From Heterobilharzia americana (Eukaryota; Platyhelminthes; Trematoda; Strigeidida; Schistosomatidae), in contig OX104130.1 of assembly GCA_944470555.2 (NCBI GenBank), forward strand, positions 50,997,491 to 51,061,490: DNA of 64,000 bases, written 5' to 3'. The position numbers and the translations under genes were made by a program. Positions 24,880 through 36,884 of this stretch are shown in pieces. Under the pieces are notes generated by a model, which was given only the letters and a program-made list of their open reading frames with translations, was not told the DNA's origin and ran no database searches. Numbering within the stretch: the first letter of the stretch is position 1; every line of letters starts with the position of its first letter.

Positions 24880-25470
24880 GTGCGGAATGTGAAATGATTG
24901 ACTACCGAAATCTTATCCACTCACCTTCCTCGAGGATCAGGAGAATGTGCACTGATGACACTGTTTACGGAGAACTGAAAAAACTCTGACGGGCTTTAGC
25001 AGAAAACGGTTTCCCACTCAGATTCATAGACAAGAACATTGAACCAAAGGACCCAACTGAACGGACAAATTCGGCGGCGGAAAAGATTCTTTTGTTGAGT
25101 CTTAAATTCAGAAATGATATTGTTGCAGAAATCCTCAGAAGTGACCGTCAAAGTCTTTGAATAGAACATACTTTGCCTCCAAACTTTGAATTATTTTATC
25201 CTGCACGGAACTTTTGGTCAATGTGTGAAAGATAAGCCGATGCATCGGGGCCCATCACTGTGTGTACCTCAGTTTACTTGCTCTTGTGGAGCTGAGTACA
25301 TCGGCTGTACCATGTATCTGCTTATAAAACGTGCCCGCGAACACTACGCAGCCCGGCTGGCAATAGGAGAGCGGAAATGTATCTTCAGTTCAGTAACAGA
25401 ACACCCCGTTAACTCAGGTCACTTAGCTCTTTTTGAGAGGCCATTCAAAATCCTCTATATTATCTGATCA
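24880..25470 (+). pseudogene. Penelope-like element fragment, linker plus GIY-YIG endonuclease
   Basis: From 24900 the + strand reads DYRNLIHSPSSRIRRMCTDD and TVYGELKKL, a stop, then RALAENGFPLRFIDKNIEP, the linker of Penelope-like proteins. A new frame from 25186 contains FTCSCGAEYIGCT followed by LIKRAREHYAARL and, further on, VTEHPVNSGH. This is the GIY-YIG-type endonuclease of PLEs: the 'C-CG--YIG-T' block, the 'R--EH' catalytic-helix block and the 'H----H' block are all visible. The canonical first motif is not recognisable in frame. At least one stop and one frameshift separate the parts, so this is a pseudogene. It is among the best-preserved coding remains left of the protocadherin. 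Confidence 0.8.
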
Positions 25471-26439
25471 AATCACTCAATGGGGGTAATATCAAGGCAT
25501 CTTTCCGTAGCTGATATTGTTTTTATTAACCAGTCAAACAGCTGATAGTCACAACTGAAAAAAGGAGCTGGAAGGTCACCTAGTCTTACTTCATTATCAT
25601 TTAGATCATTTTAGATAAGCGTAAGTGACGGACTGATTTATGTATACATAGATAATGATTTAGAGTCAAAACAATATTCACTAGTTAAGATAGTACGCGT
25701 CTTGATAAAAACTATGAAAACAGGATGAAAATACTGACGCTTCGAAATTCAGCTTAAGTAAGACATTTTGGAAAATAAAAGATTCTTAATACCAAACGAC
25801 AAAATAACTCAAGTACCAAGGCAAAGTGACTAGAAAACCGACAGAAAACAGTGAAAACCTAAGTGATAGAGTCACTTATCCAGTTACCTCTGGCTAGGAG
25901 AGACATAAAGAATATGCAAGCCTTTCGAAATTCAGAGGCTTCGCTAAATTCGCTATGAGAGAGACCAATACGAATTCATTCTTAAGGTTGCCCAGTGTGC
26001 AACATATCATCTTGAATAAATTCACATTGCCCACTGCACGATTTGTCGATAAATGAGACAAGATCAAACTTTACGTTGGTTTTCATTGTCTTCTTCATGA
26101 TCATAAAGGTAGATAATGTATCTTTTAGGTTTCTTATTTAAATGACCTGAGCAGTTTCTTTGGTGGAGGAAGATATCTATGTAAATCAAGATAGACACAG
26201 CAACACTAAGTAACTTATCGTTCACTTCAGTAAGAAGGATCGGTTGGCGGGATGCAATAAGAAGATTTTACCCACATACAAAGTTTTACAAATTGTCTAC
26301 TGACTACATCTCCACTTAAATGAAGTTCCTTGAACAGTAGTTTCTTTTGCACAATAAATGTACAGATATTGCCCCTTTCTTTGTCCACGTCCTTCTTCAA
26401 ACAAATCTTGCGTTAACCCATTATGAATAGTGCGTTACA
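25471..26439. other. AT-rich sequence without supported features
   Basis: No gene or repeat recognised. Confidence 0.4.
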
Positions 26440-26910
26440 GAGATATCATTATTATTCATTCCTCAGGTCATCACAATACATACTTCTTGTTCTATTGTGA
26501 GGTATTTCATTTGACTCAATGTGTATTAAAAAGAATAAAATCAGGATCATACGTTTACTAGCGCATACATGTGATCTTCTAGTACCTACTTCTACCGAGG
26601 AATCTCCTTTGTTCAATAGTATGCTCGAGAAGTGTATTTTGCTCTCACGCTCTTCTTCATAAATAACAGTAAGGGTATGATTCACTAGTATCAGATTTCC
26701 TTAGCAGGTGGTTTTTATCCACTTTCTGGTTGGATGTAACAAATGTTTCATGTGTATAATTGCGGCATATACTCGGTTTAACAATGAAATCTTCCAATGT
26801 GGGAAGAAAAAAGTCCACTGGGACTAGACTGAATGTTGAGGGAACAGTATTTTCATTGAAGCGTCTAGACTGTGTATTGTGCAAGACAAGATGGACGCTC
26901 ATGGTAAGTC
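26440..26910 (-). pseudogene. Penelope-like element fragment, RT palm with destroyed active site
   Basis: Two overlapping minus-strand open frames (26902-26657 and 26685-26452) together follow the palm of Penelope-like RTs. The first has VPVDFFLPTLEDFIV, corresponding to the 'S---A--FL--LE' helix. It is followed about ten residues later by ICRNYTHETFV where the family has 'W-RYVDDTFV'. The second has VIYEEERESKIHFSSILLNK, matching the 'E-----LPFLD--V' block that follows, and then VEVGTRRSH for the 'T-VYRKPT' region. The catalytic YVDD is replaced by YTHE, and the two halves are in different frames. The fragment is inactive. It is opposite in strand to the PLE fragment at 24880-25470, so it represents another insertion. 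Confidence 0.7.
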
Positions 26911-28531
26911 TATGAGGTAATTACCTAGTGACTTCTGAAATCCAATTCCACCATTCTTTTCCAATATCCATTCACACTCATAAATTTGCTGTTTAGGTTT
27001 CTTGGTCTGATGATGGAGCGTTTAAGAACAAACCGTAAGGTCAAGAAAATGCCAAACAATTACCAGAACTGATATCGCTTTTACCTTATGACAATGCTGC
27101 TACCCTTGGTTTTGTGTAGTTATTACTTTTCCAAACTAATAACGAAACCAGAAAAATGAGTTTGACTGAGTACAATGTTCCAGCTAACAGCACTTAGATT
27201 ACTGTGTGAATGCTTTATTGAATGATTTGGTATGCGTGATTTGAATAATTGACTGAAATAAGACTTAATCCAGGTTCTTAATTTATTCTCTTGGCCTAGT
27301 TTATGCAGTACCAGGTTCGTTACCAGATAGTCACTGCCTTTAATCTGTACTTGACACAAGTTTACCTTCAATAATCATTTCCGCATTCGCATATAAAACT
27401 GTCACAATAACATAGTTATTATTTATATTCCACTTATGCAACAGTCAGAACTTACATTGTGAAAACTCCGTAAGTGATTAGTAGATATCAAAATTATTAG
27501 TGTGTTATCACTACAAGTGACTAGATATAAGATTTATTTGACTAAGCATAGATGTTTAGATGAAGCGAATGTATAGTCACCTTATTCATATCTTATCCAT
27601 CCTGTTTATTTTATCAAGAAAATGAAGCTGGGATCCGTGTACAGCAAGCATGTAAGTAGAATAGGTGTATCACTGATGATATGAAATTTTACATTTGACT
27701 GAAATAGCTGGTTTCACGACAAACACTTCAGAAAGTTTCTTTGTGGTTTCATTCTATTCAGCCTGAGTAATGCAAAACAACAAGGAGATTTAAGATGGCT
27801 TGAAATACTCCTTTTTTTTAGTTATTTATCGTAAAATGATTGACTGGATTTTTTTCAAATATCCTGTATAATACTGTCATGTCATTAATTATTATTATTA
27901 TCGGAAACTTATTTATTCATGCGAAAACTGTGTTGTATGCTGATTTGATAAGTAATTTATTAACAGAAATATACACCAACCCTGGAACCGTTGATTACTT
28001 CAAATGAATGATGATTATTTCTATGTGAATCTACATCAATCATGTTAAAAGTATGATTTTTGAACGCAAATGGCTTACATTAATTAGTTTCGGAGAGCTA
28101 TCAGATAATGTTTATTTTCTTTGACCTAAACCAGAGTATTATTAGGGGTTTTGTGTTATACATTTCAGTGAATGGACAGTGTTTGGACTGGGAACTGAAA
28201 TGTCAAATAAAATGAATATAAATGTATGTAAAATGACTGAGGTTGAAGTATTTTATGGTCATTACTAACTTAGGTTAATCGCAAGCTCTTCCCTCCTGGT
28301 GAATAGTGTTGACGAGGGTGAATTGTTCTTCAAGTAAGTTTCAAAATGCAGTAAAGTGAAATAGTGAGTTTCATCTTGAATGATTTTAAATAGTTACTCA
28401 TTCCTTATGAATCCAGGTTTATACGAACAACACTTTGGTTGGAGAAGTGAGTGATTAATTGTAAGACTTGGTAGCATTCAAACTTATATAGATAATAGAG
28501 TATTATTTTCCTCAATACACATCCTAGATAA

Positions 28532-28535
<4 letters not shown>
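26911..28535. other. AT-rich sequence without supported features
   Basis: Nothing recognised apart from short homopolymer and (ATT)n runs near 27885-27901. Confidence 0.4.

Positions 28536-28571
<36 letters not shown>
28536..28571. repeat. (TA)18 microsatellite
   Basis: Uninterrupted TA dinucleotide tract. The 80-residue minus-strand ORF crossing it encodes an IY repeat and is an artefact. Confidence 0.97.
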
Positions 28572-28574
<3 letters not shown>

Positions 28575-28829
28575 CTCTTGTATTTCTACACGTGGAATGG
28601 ACTAAGTTATCTGAATATGGAAAGCTTCCTAGAGTGGATGTAAACAAATATTACACGGTAGCTTTCTGAGTGTGAATTGGACGAAATTTTTTTCCCTATG
28701 GGGTCAGATCTACCTCAAAAGTAAAGCAAAAAGAGATGAACAATAATGGAAGCCAAGCAACAGCCAATGGTGAAAAACTACCTGTTCTGTTATGCCGTCC
28801 TTAACAGTTTATCTTTATTATTTCTCCTC

Positions 28830-29178
28830 GGGTTCCTAATCGAATATAGGGCTCCAGTAGCACGTCACCATTTCACTCCTTCTCTACAGTCTCTTCAGCA
28901 TGACTCCACAACTGCCAGCCCAGAAGCTTTCATTTCTTCCTCACACCATCTGCTCCATGTCACCCTTGCCTTGGACGCCCAACTTGTCGTTTCCCCTTTG
29001 GAGTCCACTCGATGACCTGGCCTGGAAGGTGGTGTCCCAATATGGTCTTTCTAGTGTATATCGAATCCAATCCGTCTTCACTTCCTTCTTCATATTTGTT
29101 GGTTGGTTCGTTGCCAGCTACCCAGCGTTCCTTGTTGCTCATTATTTCCGACCATCTGATCTTCAGTATCTAGCGTTC
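28830..29178 (-). mobile_element. Non-LTR retrotransposon, 3' end only (copy C)
   Basis: The minus strand of 29142-28960 encodes the C-terminal end of a non-LTR reverse-transcriptase polyprotein: the block VIEWTPKGKRQVGRPRQG corresponds to the widespread 'AL-W-P-GKRK-GRPK-TWRR' terminus. The sequence matches copy A (36885-37212) over about 320 bp at high identity, with point differences and an extra GTTCGTTGCCAGC-type insertion. Homology stops abruptly at about 29178, so this copy is 5'-truncated, as is usual for target-primed insertions. Its 3' end lies in an AT-rich TTATTATTT context shared with the other copies. The plus-strand ORFs of 89 and 107 residues here are antisense shadows. Confidence 0.8.
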
Positions 29179-31617
29179 TTAATATTAACGTGCATCTTTG
29201 TATTTAACAAGAGTGAAATATAACTTCTCATGTAGACTATGTATTAAGAATTTTTTTTTAGCCCGAGGACCAGTTGTAACTTATGCTTTTTTCAGACTGA
29301 TGTGAAGGATTTCAAAACCTGTGTATCTGACCCTCTATGTCATTTGAAAAATCCATACAACATCACATAATCCTACTGCGTCTTTAATACTGAATGCATC
29401 TAACTGACATGCTTGTTTCCTGTAAGATAATTATCCTAAGCAAGCAAGCATTTATTTCATATACATCTGATAATTCAGTCACACGCTTACTTATTTGTTT
29501 TAAAACGATTATTTGTTTTGGTTCAGAAATCTGGTAGTGGCTGTCACATAAATAGTCATATACAAGGTACTTTCCTCTTTCCGACTTAATTTACTTTTGC
29601 TAAATCAATGAAGAAATATACATTTTGACAGTGAACAATACTTGTTATTTTATTGGTATTGTTGTATAGTAACTAGGCGTATCTGTTTTTCTTCAATAGC
29701 ATATCAAGTGGTATTAATGACCGTGTATAACTAGTGTTATTTACACATAAAACACAACAAATATACTAAACAAAAGGAATCATGATTAATAATACATCAC
29801 CTATATCACTCACAGAAAAATAGAGTGGATATCTAAATAGTTCTGTGGCACAGATTGAGCCATTAAGTTTTCATTTTCAACAGGTAGTTCCAGATATTGT
29901 TAAATGCATGCAGATCTTATTAATCTACAAACTGAAATGTAATTTGTATTGATAAGAATTTTTAAGATCGCCTCATATATCTGTCATGCTTAGAAAGAAA
30001 AGCTCTGAAGGCATATTAAGATCAGAATGCCTATGAAGGATCTGAAGTGTTATAAAATAATGCATTCTCATAAAAGTGGCAGATTTTAGCAGTGATAAAC
30101 CTTCAGTAATGAAACATGAATTTTAAGGTAGGAATAAATTTCCATTTAACAAGAATAATAAATAAAGTCATTCTTAAGCATCACAATGGAGGTGCTATAG
30201 TCGGATTTATATGCATATATTTGCAACCTCAAAGTTCAGTTGTTCTATGCTCAAACTTACGCTTTTTTGTTTGACTTTCCGATAGCAATTAAAAATATAT
30301 CATTATCAACATTATGATATTCCAAGGGTTTTATTGCTGTAAGGAAATGAAAGTGGATCGAAAATGGTATCTAGACTGAAGTCAGAAATGCCGCCTATAT
30401 ACTTCAAGCGCGGAGAGAAACAGTGTCATAAGACGTAGAAAATAGTTGCCACAGTGATCTTCAAAATCACTCTAAGTGAACATTGTATAACAGTTTGGTG
30501 ACTGATTTGTGGAGGAAAACTATCAGTATGGTAATAATCAGTTTGATTATCTGAGATAGCCATAGTGTGGCAGTCATATGTTTTTGATGTGTACTGATTG
30601 AGGGTGAAATAAAAATCTGGATCACTGGTTCTGTTGCGAAATAAGTTTTCGTTTCACATTCAGTCATCGCCTATTATGAGTATAATGACTGTCTAGAAAA
30701 ACAAATTACTAACCCCAGAACCATAGGCAAACGAATAACAGTTTGCACAGGAATTCATGTAATTATTGACCTAAGGACAAATTCATTTTATGGATATCCA
30801 CATCATATTGGGAATTGATGGCTTAAAATGTGGGCATTCGGTAAGTGATTTTCGTTATTTCGGTATTTATATTTCCAAATAAATATAAAATAAATTTTTA
30901 ACCTAATTTTTCACCACTTAGTACTGACAACTTTATCAAAGTTACAGTACACCAGAATTTACCGTATCCAAGCTTGTATACGAAAGTCTTGTTCTGTTTT
31001 AAATTCACTGAGAGAAGTAAATGCCCAAGTAGTAAAAATTACCTATAAGTTCATTCATTTTATTGTTTGACTGCACATTTTGGCGCATATGTCTGTTGCA
31101 GATGGTATAGAAGCTCAATGAATAGGATTATAGGGCCACCAAGTTAAAATTAAGATATTAGATAAATGGAGGTGAAGGTGAATTATGGCTTCTCATTCTG
31201 TCACAGGATGCGTTTGTATGAAGTAAATTTTAAAAGGTGAACATCAGTCTTGATAAGATTGATGAGTTTTATTCACCGCTTACTTATACTTATTCTTCCT
31301 TTAAAATCTTTATTTTTCGAATCACAGTACAGCTAACCAGTCCTACGTTTTATCTTCCATCTGTTCTTTATTCATTCATGTGTGTTAACCGTTCACAATA
31401 TTTAAAACTAACTTTTGACCAAACTATATTTATATATGTGTGGTAATAGAGTCGTTCTAAAATGTTCTCTTAGGTTTCATCATATTACTTAGGATCTATT
31501 TTATATAACAATTAGTTGACGGTGTATGTAGAATGCACAATATACCAATGTATAGTCGGCAAGTCATAACATTTTTTATCATGCTTAGAAACTTCAAGAG
31601 TTAAATAATTTGTTGCG

Positions 31618-31618
<1 letters not shown>
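29179..31618. other. AT-rich sequence without supported features
   Basis: No gene or repeat recognised. Confidence 0.4.

Positions 31619-31649
<31 letters not shown>
31619..31649. repeat. (TA)n microsatellite
   Basis: TA dinucleotide tract of about 31 bp. Confidence 0.95.
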
Positions 31650-31652
<3 letters not shown>

Positions 31653-31848
31653 CTCCTCCTTACATGGAGTAGGTGGATAGGAGTTTGAACGACATCAGTC
31701 TTAGAAAAAAACATAAACAGAATTAATTGAACATCCTTGGTTTGTTCAGAAACTGAGATGAGATTGTCACACAGTTTTCATGAGTCACAAAGTTCTGTAA
31801 TTACCAACTAACATGCTTCTGTTTACTTTAAGGAAGTAAGTTCTGCTT

Positions 31849-32251
31849 CTACTCATATTCGTCAAGTCTTGTGGGTGTAATATAAATGAGAACAAAACTT
31901 TTATGCCTCTGGAATTCAACTGAAATGAAAATCTTGACATTTTCTTTGAAGAACCCTAAGGTTTCTGTTGGTGTTGCTTTATAATGAAACCTACAATGTT
32001 TGAGCATTTTACGACACTTTAATTTGTGGTGCAGATTCTTCAGCATAAAGCTGTTTCCTGTTATCGCACTTTTTATTTATCCTTTTTTTTTTGTTCCTAT
32101 TCCAATAAAGATTCGAAGCATTTTGTATGTCTTCAGGCACCAAAGTTAGTTCTCCAATTTTATGAAAATCCACTTTAAATTGATAGGCCGCTTTGATGAT
32201 GAATATTTTAGCCTCAACTTTAGGCGTAATAATAACCAAAAACCTTGTCAC
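31849..32251 (-). other. Two overlapping minus-strand ORFs, unrecognised
   Basis: Minus-strand frames 32251-32009 (80 residues) and 32046-31849 (65 residues) overlap by 38 nt. The first has a protein-like composition (segment VEAKIFIIKAAYQFKVDFHK, then IGELTLVPEDIQNASNLYW), less chance-like than most ORFs here. I cannot place it in a family. It could be a broken mobile-element ORF or an exon relic. It contains a run of ten T (A on the coding strand), a place where frames break easily. Confidence 0.2.
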
Positions 32252-32707
32252 AGCCGCCTGAGTTATGGTATTTTATTACTATCCAAGCTTAGTTTTGAAT
32301 AGACTAAGATTTTATCAAGGAGCTACACTGACTGTAGTTTCAGTTTATTAAAATTAACAAACTCACAAAATTGCCCACCATCTGAGATGTAAATATTCAT
32401 ATATTGTCCAACACTAATCATTTTAATTAAAATAAGTACTATTAAGCAGGAGTAATTAACTTACCTCACAATGGTTGGTGCCTCTTGATCCTTTCAACAG
32501 TTAGCTATATGGAGAGATAAACTGGAATGCATCTGTTTCTCTTCATATAACAAGAAGTAATCGTAACAGATGTTTTTCAGATTTGATCAACTTTGAGGAA
32601 AAGTGTAAGTATGGAGCTTAAGGTTGGATATACTGAAGTACATTCTACTTCTCAAAGTTTAGTGATGGTAAAAATTCAGTGGGAGGATCTTAAGAATGAA
32701 AAAAAAT

Positions 32708-32912
32708 ATGTGAACCGTTGGATTCCAACCCAGTAGCTCAGTATCAATGCGCTGACCACGAACCTGAAGGTCCTGGGTTCGATCCCTGGTGAGGTCATGG
32801 ATGCGCAGTGCTGAGGAGTTCTATACAAGGACAAAATAGCTGTCCAATGCCCCCAGATTCTCACCAGTTCTCCAACTGCTGCCAATCCGTGATGAATACC
32901 AGCTTGATATCT
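32708..32912 (+). mobile_element. Hammerhead SINE (family II), core-broken copy
   Basis: This copy runs from the region before the A box (AGTAGCTCAGTATCAATGCG, where the A box is eroded) through a good B box (GGTTCGATCCC) to the hammerhead and tail (GTGATGAATACCAGCTTGA). In the ribozyme, CTGAGGA is intact (32811-32817) but G12 is lost (GGACAAAAT in place of GGACGAAAC) and stem II is mispaired. The triplet GTC survives. Inactive ribozyme. Confidence 0.8.
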
Positions 32913-34439
32913 GCTTTATGCTGAGTAATGTTTCAGGACGTAAGTGTTTATATACAAACAGAAAGAATACAAATATACTACAATTAATGATCATTAAGAA
33001 TGTTCTCATCTCCAGTGATAGACCATGTCAAATAAAGTTTTTGAATAGTACAAAAAAGACCATATATTTGCAAAGTTAGTCAACTGAAACATACTCATCA
33101 CTTATGTTTAGTTTGTATTTGATTTATCATTTTACTGAATAACATAAATAGATAGGCATCTTTTGGTATATATCCTTCGACCCAGTGATCCGTCAACTCA
33201 TGATAATGGTAGAAATAATTGTGGGAATTATTTATTAGGTGGGTTGTTGAATTTAAAGATGATAGATAGATGATAGATGATAGAAACCTAAGTCTACACA
33301 AATGATGTACTTTTGACAATGGCTATAAAAAGTCACGTTTTTCAACACAAGCGCCAGTTTCTTTTGTTTAAAGTTGATAAATAATTCATGCTATAAATGG
33401 TACAAAGCGTTTCGTAAAAGTTGGACTACTTAATCAAGATTTCGGAATATAACTAATAGTCAGGATAAAAGTACACATAAAGTAGATGTTAGTATTATGA
33501 TTGATTCTACGTTACAAAGGTTGAATGAGAGTTCATTTACTGTGGTGACAGGAGACTATGAACTCCTTAGTATTTACTAATAAGAGATACCTAGCTTTGC
33601 ATAGTAAAGTGGGTTTCGTGTGTGGTTGGAATGTAAGTTATTCTTTACTCTATTTAGGAATGGAGCTTAAAGAAAGGATCTTGCACAGTGAATAATCACC
33701 TTCAGTACTATTACTGAACATAAACTCAAGGTCGTTGGTTGATGAAAAGTATCCTTTAGTCATAGTATTGGATGCTGTGCATCGGTATATCGCAGGTACT
33801 ATTGAAATCACTTAGCATCCCCTTATTTTCAGACAACAGTTATAATTCTTATCTTCCCGGAAATTCCCTTGCGACAAAAGTAAATCTGAGACAAGAGTAA
33901 ACAAAATAGCTATACGGTTCATGGCCTAAAATTCATACGAAAAGCTCATCACTTGACAATGAAATCCAAATGTCCGTTTGAATGCAGACATTTTTGTAGA
34001 TATTAAGGTTTCTGTACAGGAAAATCATTCAAATTTCCAGTACAGATTTTTAGATGATACCTCCAATAAGGAATAAAATTTATGAATATGTTGCAGTAAA
34101 TATTCACAGGGCACACTGATTCGTATTGTGCTTTAGCACTATATTTTCAACTTGAATTATTATGCTTATTTCTCGTGTGAAAACCCGATATCTTGCTGGA
34201 ACTCAAACTGTGTTCATCCATCTGGATCAACATAGAACCAGACATTATTGTGGTCCGAGCTGCCACAACTTATATAAGTACATCAAGTAAAAAGCAGTGA
34301 AGTGCAAGTGAGGAAAAGAAAATTCAGCCAAAAGAAATATGAAGTACGAAAAGAAAAAAGTGAAAAATGGAGAAATGGTGAGATTCGGTATAGCTTCGTT
34401 AAGATGAGGATAATGTATGCATACATCTGCGCTAATGAC
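32913..34439. other. AT-rich sequence; short GATA/GATGATAG microsatellite at 33259-33283
   Basis: Apart from the short tandem GATAGATAGATGATAGATGA run, nothing is supported. Confidence 0.45.
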
Positions 34440-34900
34440 ATCGGTTCTCAGGCATATTATTAGTCTCTAACCACTGATTCCTCTTGTGCCACGGACCCCA
34501 ACCAGCTAGTCTGCATCGCCTCACATTGGCTCTGACCAACAGTCAAAGACTTCACACATCGATGTCACGTTTTAGTCTCGCTGCCTTCAGCCGTTTTCTA
34601 GCCTGCAAGACAGCAAAAGCTAGCTATCGAACCTCCAGAAACTAGAAGAGTGAATTTTGGGGATTCACCTGATTGGCTGGGAGAGGTCAGGTGAATAACC
34701 GTACTTGTGTCCTGTATGCGTGTCTTACAAACAAAGCACATACCCATGTCCCGAGTTGCTAGAGTCTTTGCTAACGAAGCCTGTTGACCAATTTGACGAA
34801 GGGTGCGGACATCGAAGGCCTCGATGTGTAATTTGGAGCGTGGTTTAAGCAGACCAAGAATGCTGTTCTGTGGATTCAGATCGTTGTCAAAGGCTGCAGA
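34440..34900 (-). pseudogene. Non-LTR retrotransposon fragment, start of AP-endonuclease domain
   Basis: Reading the minus strand from 34870 gives KLHIEAFDVRTLRQIGQQAS followed by LAKTLATRDMGMCFVCKTRI and QDTSTVIHLTS. This is the beginning of an AP-endonuclease-like domain of a non-LTR retrotransposon: 'N-RTL' is here DVRTL, and the active-site 'ETR' position reads KTR, so the catalytic Glu has become Lys. The open frame ends near 34585. The remaining EN and the whole RT are missing. The sequence is unlike the element at 54099-57010 and represents a second non-LTR family, possibly of the CR1-like group common in schistosomes. The flank 34900-35080 may be its upstream region. The 62-residue ORF there is unassigned. 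Confidence 0.65.
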
Positions 34901-35574
34901 GTTGGGAGAAATTGAAGATTATGTAGTATTGTTAATCGAGAGACATTGAGGAATATTAGGAGATAATGATGAGGGAGGTGAATTGCATTCTGAAGAAAAT
35001 TGAGCTCTGACAGAGTTGTGAGGGCGGTTAACACTTCCTGGCTGCCCACATCGTGGAAGCTCAAGCTGTATTAGCTTGAGAGTATTCTTGTGGACAGCTT
35101 ATTTGTTAACCGGAAAAACATGCTGTAGTTATGACTCTAAGCAACTAACTGAAATCTCTCGATGAGAGGCTCTCTTTTTAAAAAAAAATAAAATGTATGC
35201 ATTTCAATCATTGAAAGTTTTTGAAATTATCTGAAGAATACAGATTATTTAGAAATTGACAAGCCGGTGCCGTTCATCAATAAAGCAAACCAGTTCATAC
35301 GTACCTTCCCTATATTAACTACCATCTTTTAGCAATGTTTTCTTCATCATCACTCTTGTGCATCACAAGATTTCCCCCTCACTGTTCTAAGGTTGAATCC
35401 TTGTGCAGTGGCCGATTCGAACTGATGGGTTAATTTATATTCTTCGAAACTTGGAAATGGACTTCTCCCATTTAATTTTGTTCGTTATATGTGTCACAAA
35501 GTAAAATATTGGGATTTATTACACAACCTACAACACAACTCGTTGTCCATAATTAATTAAATCGGTATAAATCA

Positions 35575-36400
35575 TGACAGCTATGCATGTAAGGTGTTGA
35601 TTCGATGAACAAGATTATGTTTATCGACTTGCTGTCGTAGTTACTCAAATTGTATACCAAATCAGTAGCAGTATTCTATCATACTGCATGAAAATGTATG
35701 AATTTTAAAGTACGAAATCTGCTTATTTTGCGACTTTAAACATAAATTACGGTGATAACAGAAACACAATTGGAAATGAATATATTATTTCTTGTTTGTT
35801 TTCATACAGAAATGTCAAAATTCTTACTCAGGACTGTCCATTAGACTAAATTATAATGATGTTTGGACCTAAAGTTTCACCCAGAGACAAATCTCATATG
35901 AATATGGACAACAACTTATTTCTGAAACATTATCCAGTAAGTAATACTGTTTCATTGTGTGACAATTCTAACAGACAGACTTCAATGGATTTATAGTCTA
36001 CCATAGTGCTCAAATTTTACTCCTATACTAACAAACTTGGTTAGCTAAGAGATCCAATCCTATTCTATTAGAAACAGTAATTTGTTATACCGAACTCTAT
36101 GAAATGACTGTTGGGTCAAATAAGTGAGCCAAACTAGCGAACAGGTGTTGAGTTGATTGTCACGGCATCGAAACCTAGACTGGTGTGGAAAAACCGACAC
36201 TGGCAGGATAAGAAATCCAGGAGAGAACTCACTCATAGCTACGGGTACCTTAACGCACTTTCATGTAGTATGACAGAATATCATGACGGTTTTAAAGTAC
36301 ACTTTGAATAGATGAAGAGATAAGTTAGTGAACAAAATCTTGTTCATTGAATCAACACCTAACACACGTAGTTTCAGTGATTCACTACCGATTCCTTATG
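35575..36400. repeat. Pair of inverted repeats, about 130-bp arms
   Basis: The segment 35575-35705 (with AAGGTGTTGATTCGATGAAC and TATTCTATCATACTGCATGA) recurs as reverse complement at 36260-36395 (TTCATTGAATCAACACCTAA and TCATGTAGTATGACAGAATA). Identity is moderate (about 75-80%). About 550 bp of unassigned sequence lies between. They may be two opposite insertions of one old repeat or ends of a larger element. Confidence 0.6.
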
Positions 36401-36884
36401 TGTAGGAAACTGCCATTCAAAATTCAAATGACAAAACACAGTAGATCTGTTTAAAGCTAAACGAGAGACTTATGTGCGTACATTGACATAATTATAAGGA
36501 ACATGTTGCACTGTAGATTGTGTGGCAAATCGTAACCCTTTACTATGTAATGCACCTAGTAGAAGAATTAAAATGGAGTGATACTACATCATATCATTCG
36601 TATTCTACTATTATACTGAAATAGCCTTTTGTTCATAGCTTCAGTTCTACTCTTATTTGAGCCAATAAAGACATTTTCACGTATATTATGACAAAAATTA
36701 TTATCAGAAACTATAATGTTTTGGAGTGAAGACAAATACCTAATGAAGATAAACTGCTTTTGTAAAAACGCATAAGATTATGGATTTATTGTGAGACGAT
36801 AGAGCGAAAAAGTGCGAGTGAAACTATGATGACGTCATTTTACTTTTATATTTCCATATTTTTAAATTCTATTATTTGTCCTTC

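Noticed and set aside
28405..28647. 80-residue minus-strand ORF with an IY repeat
   Set aside because: Created by reading through the (TA)18 microsatellite.
28746..29223. Plus-strand ORFs of 89 and 107 residues
   Set aside because: Antisense to the retrotransposon C-terminus, and repeated at 36876-37206 for the same reason.
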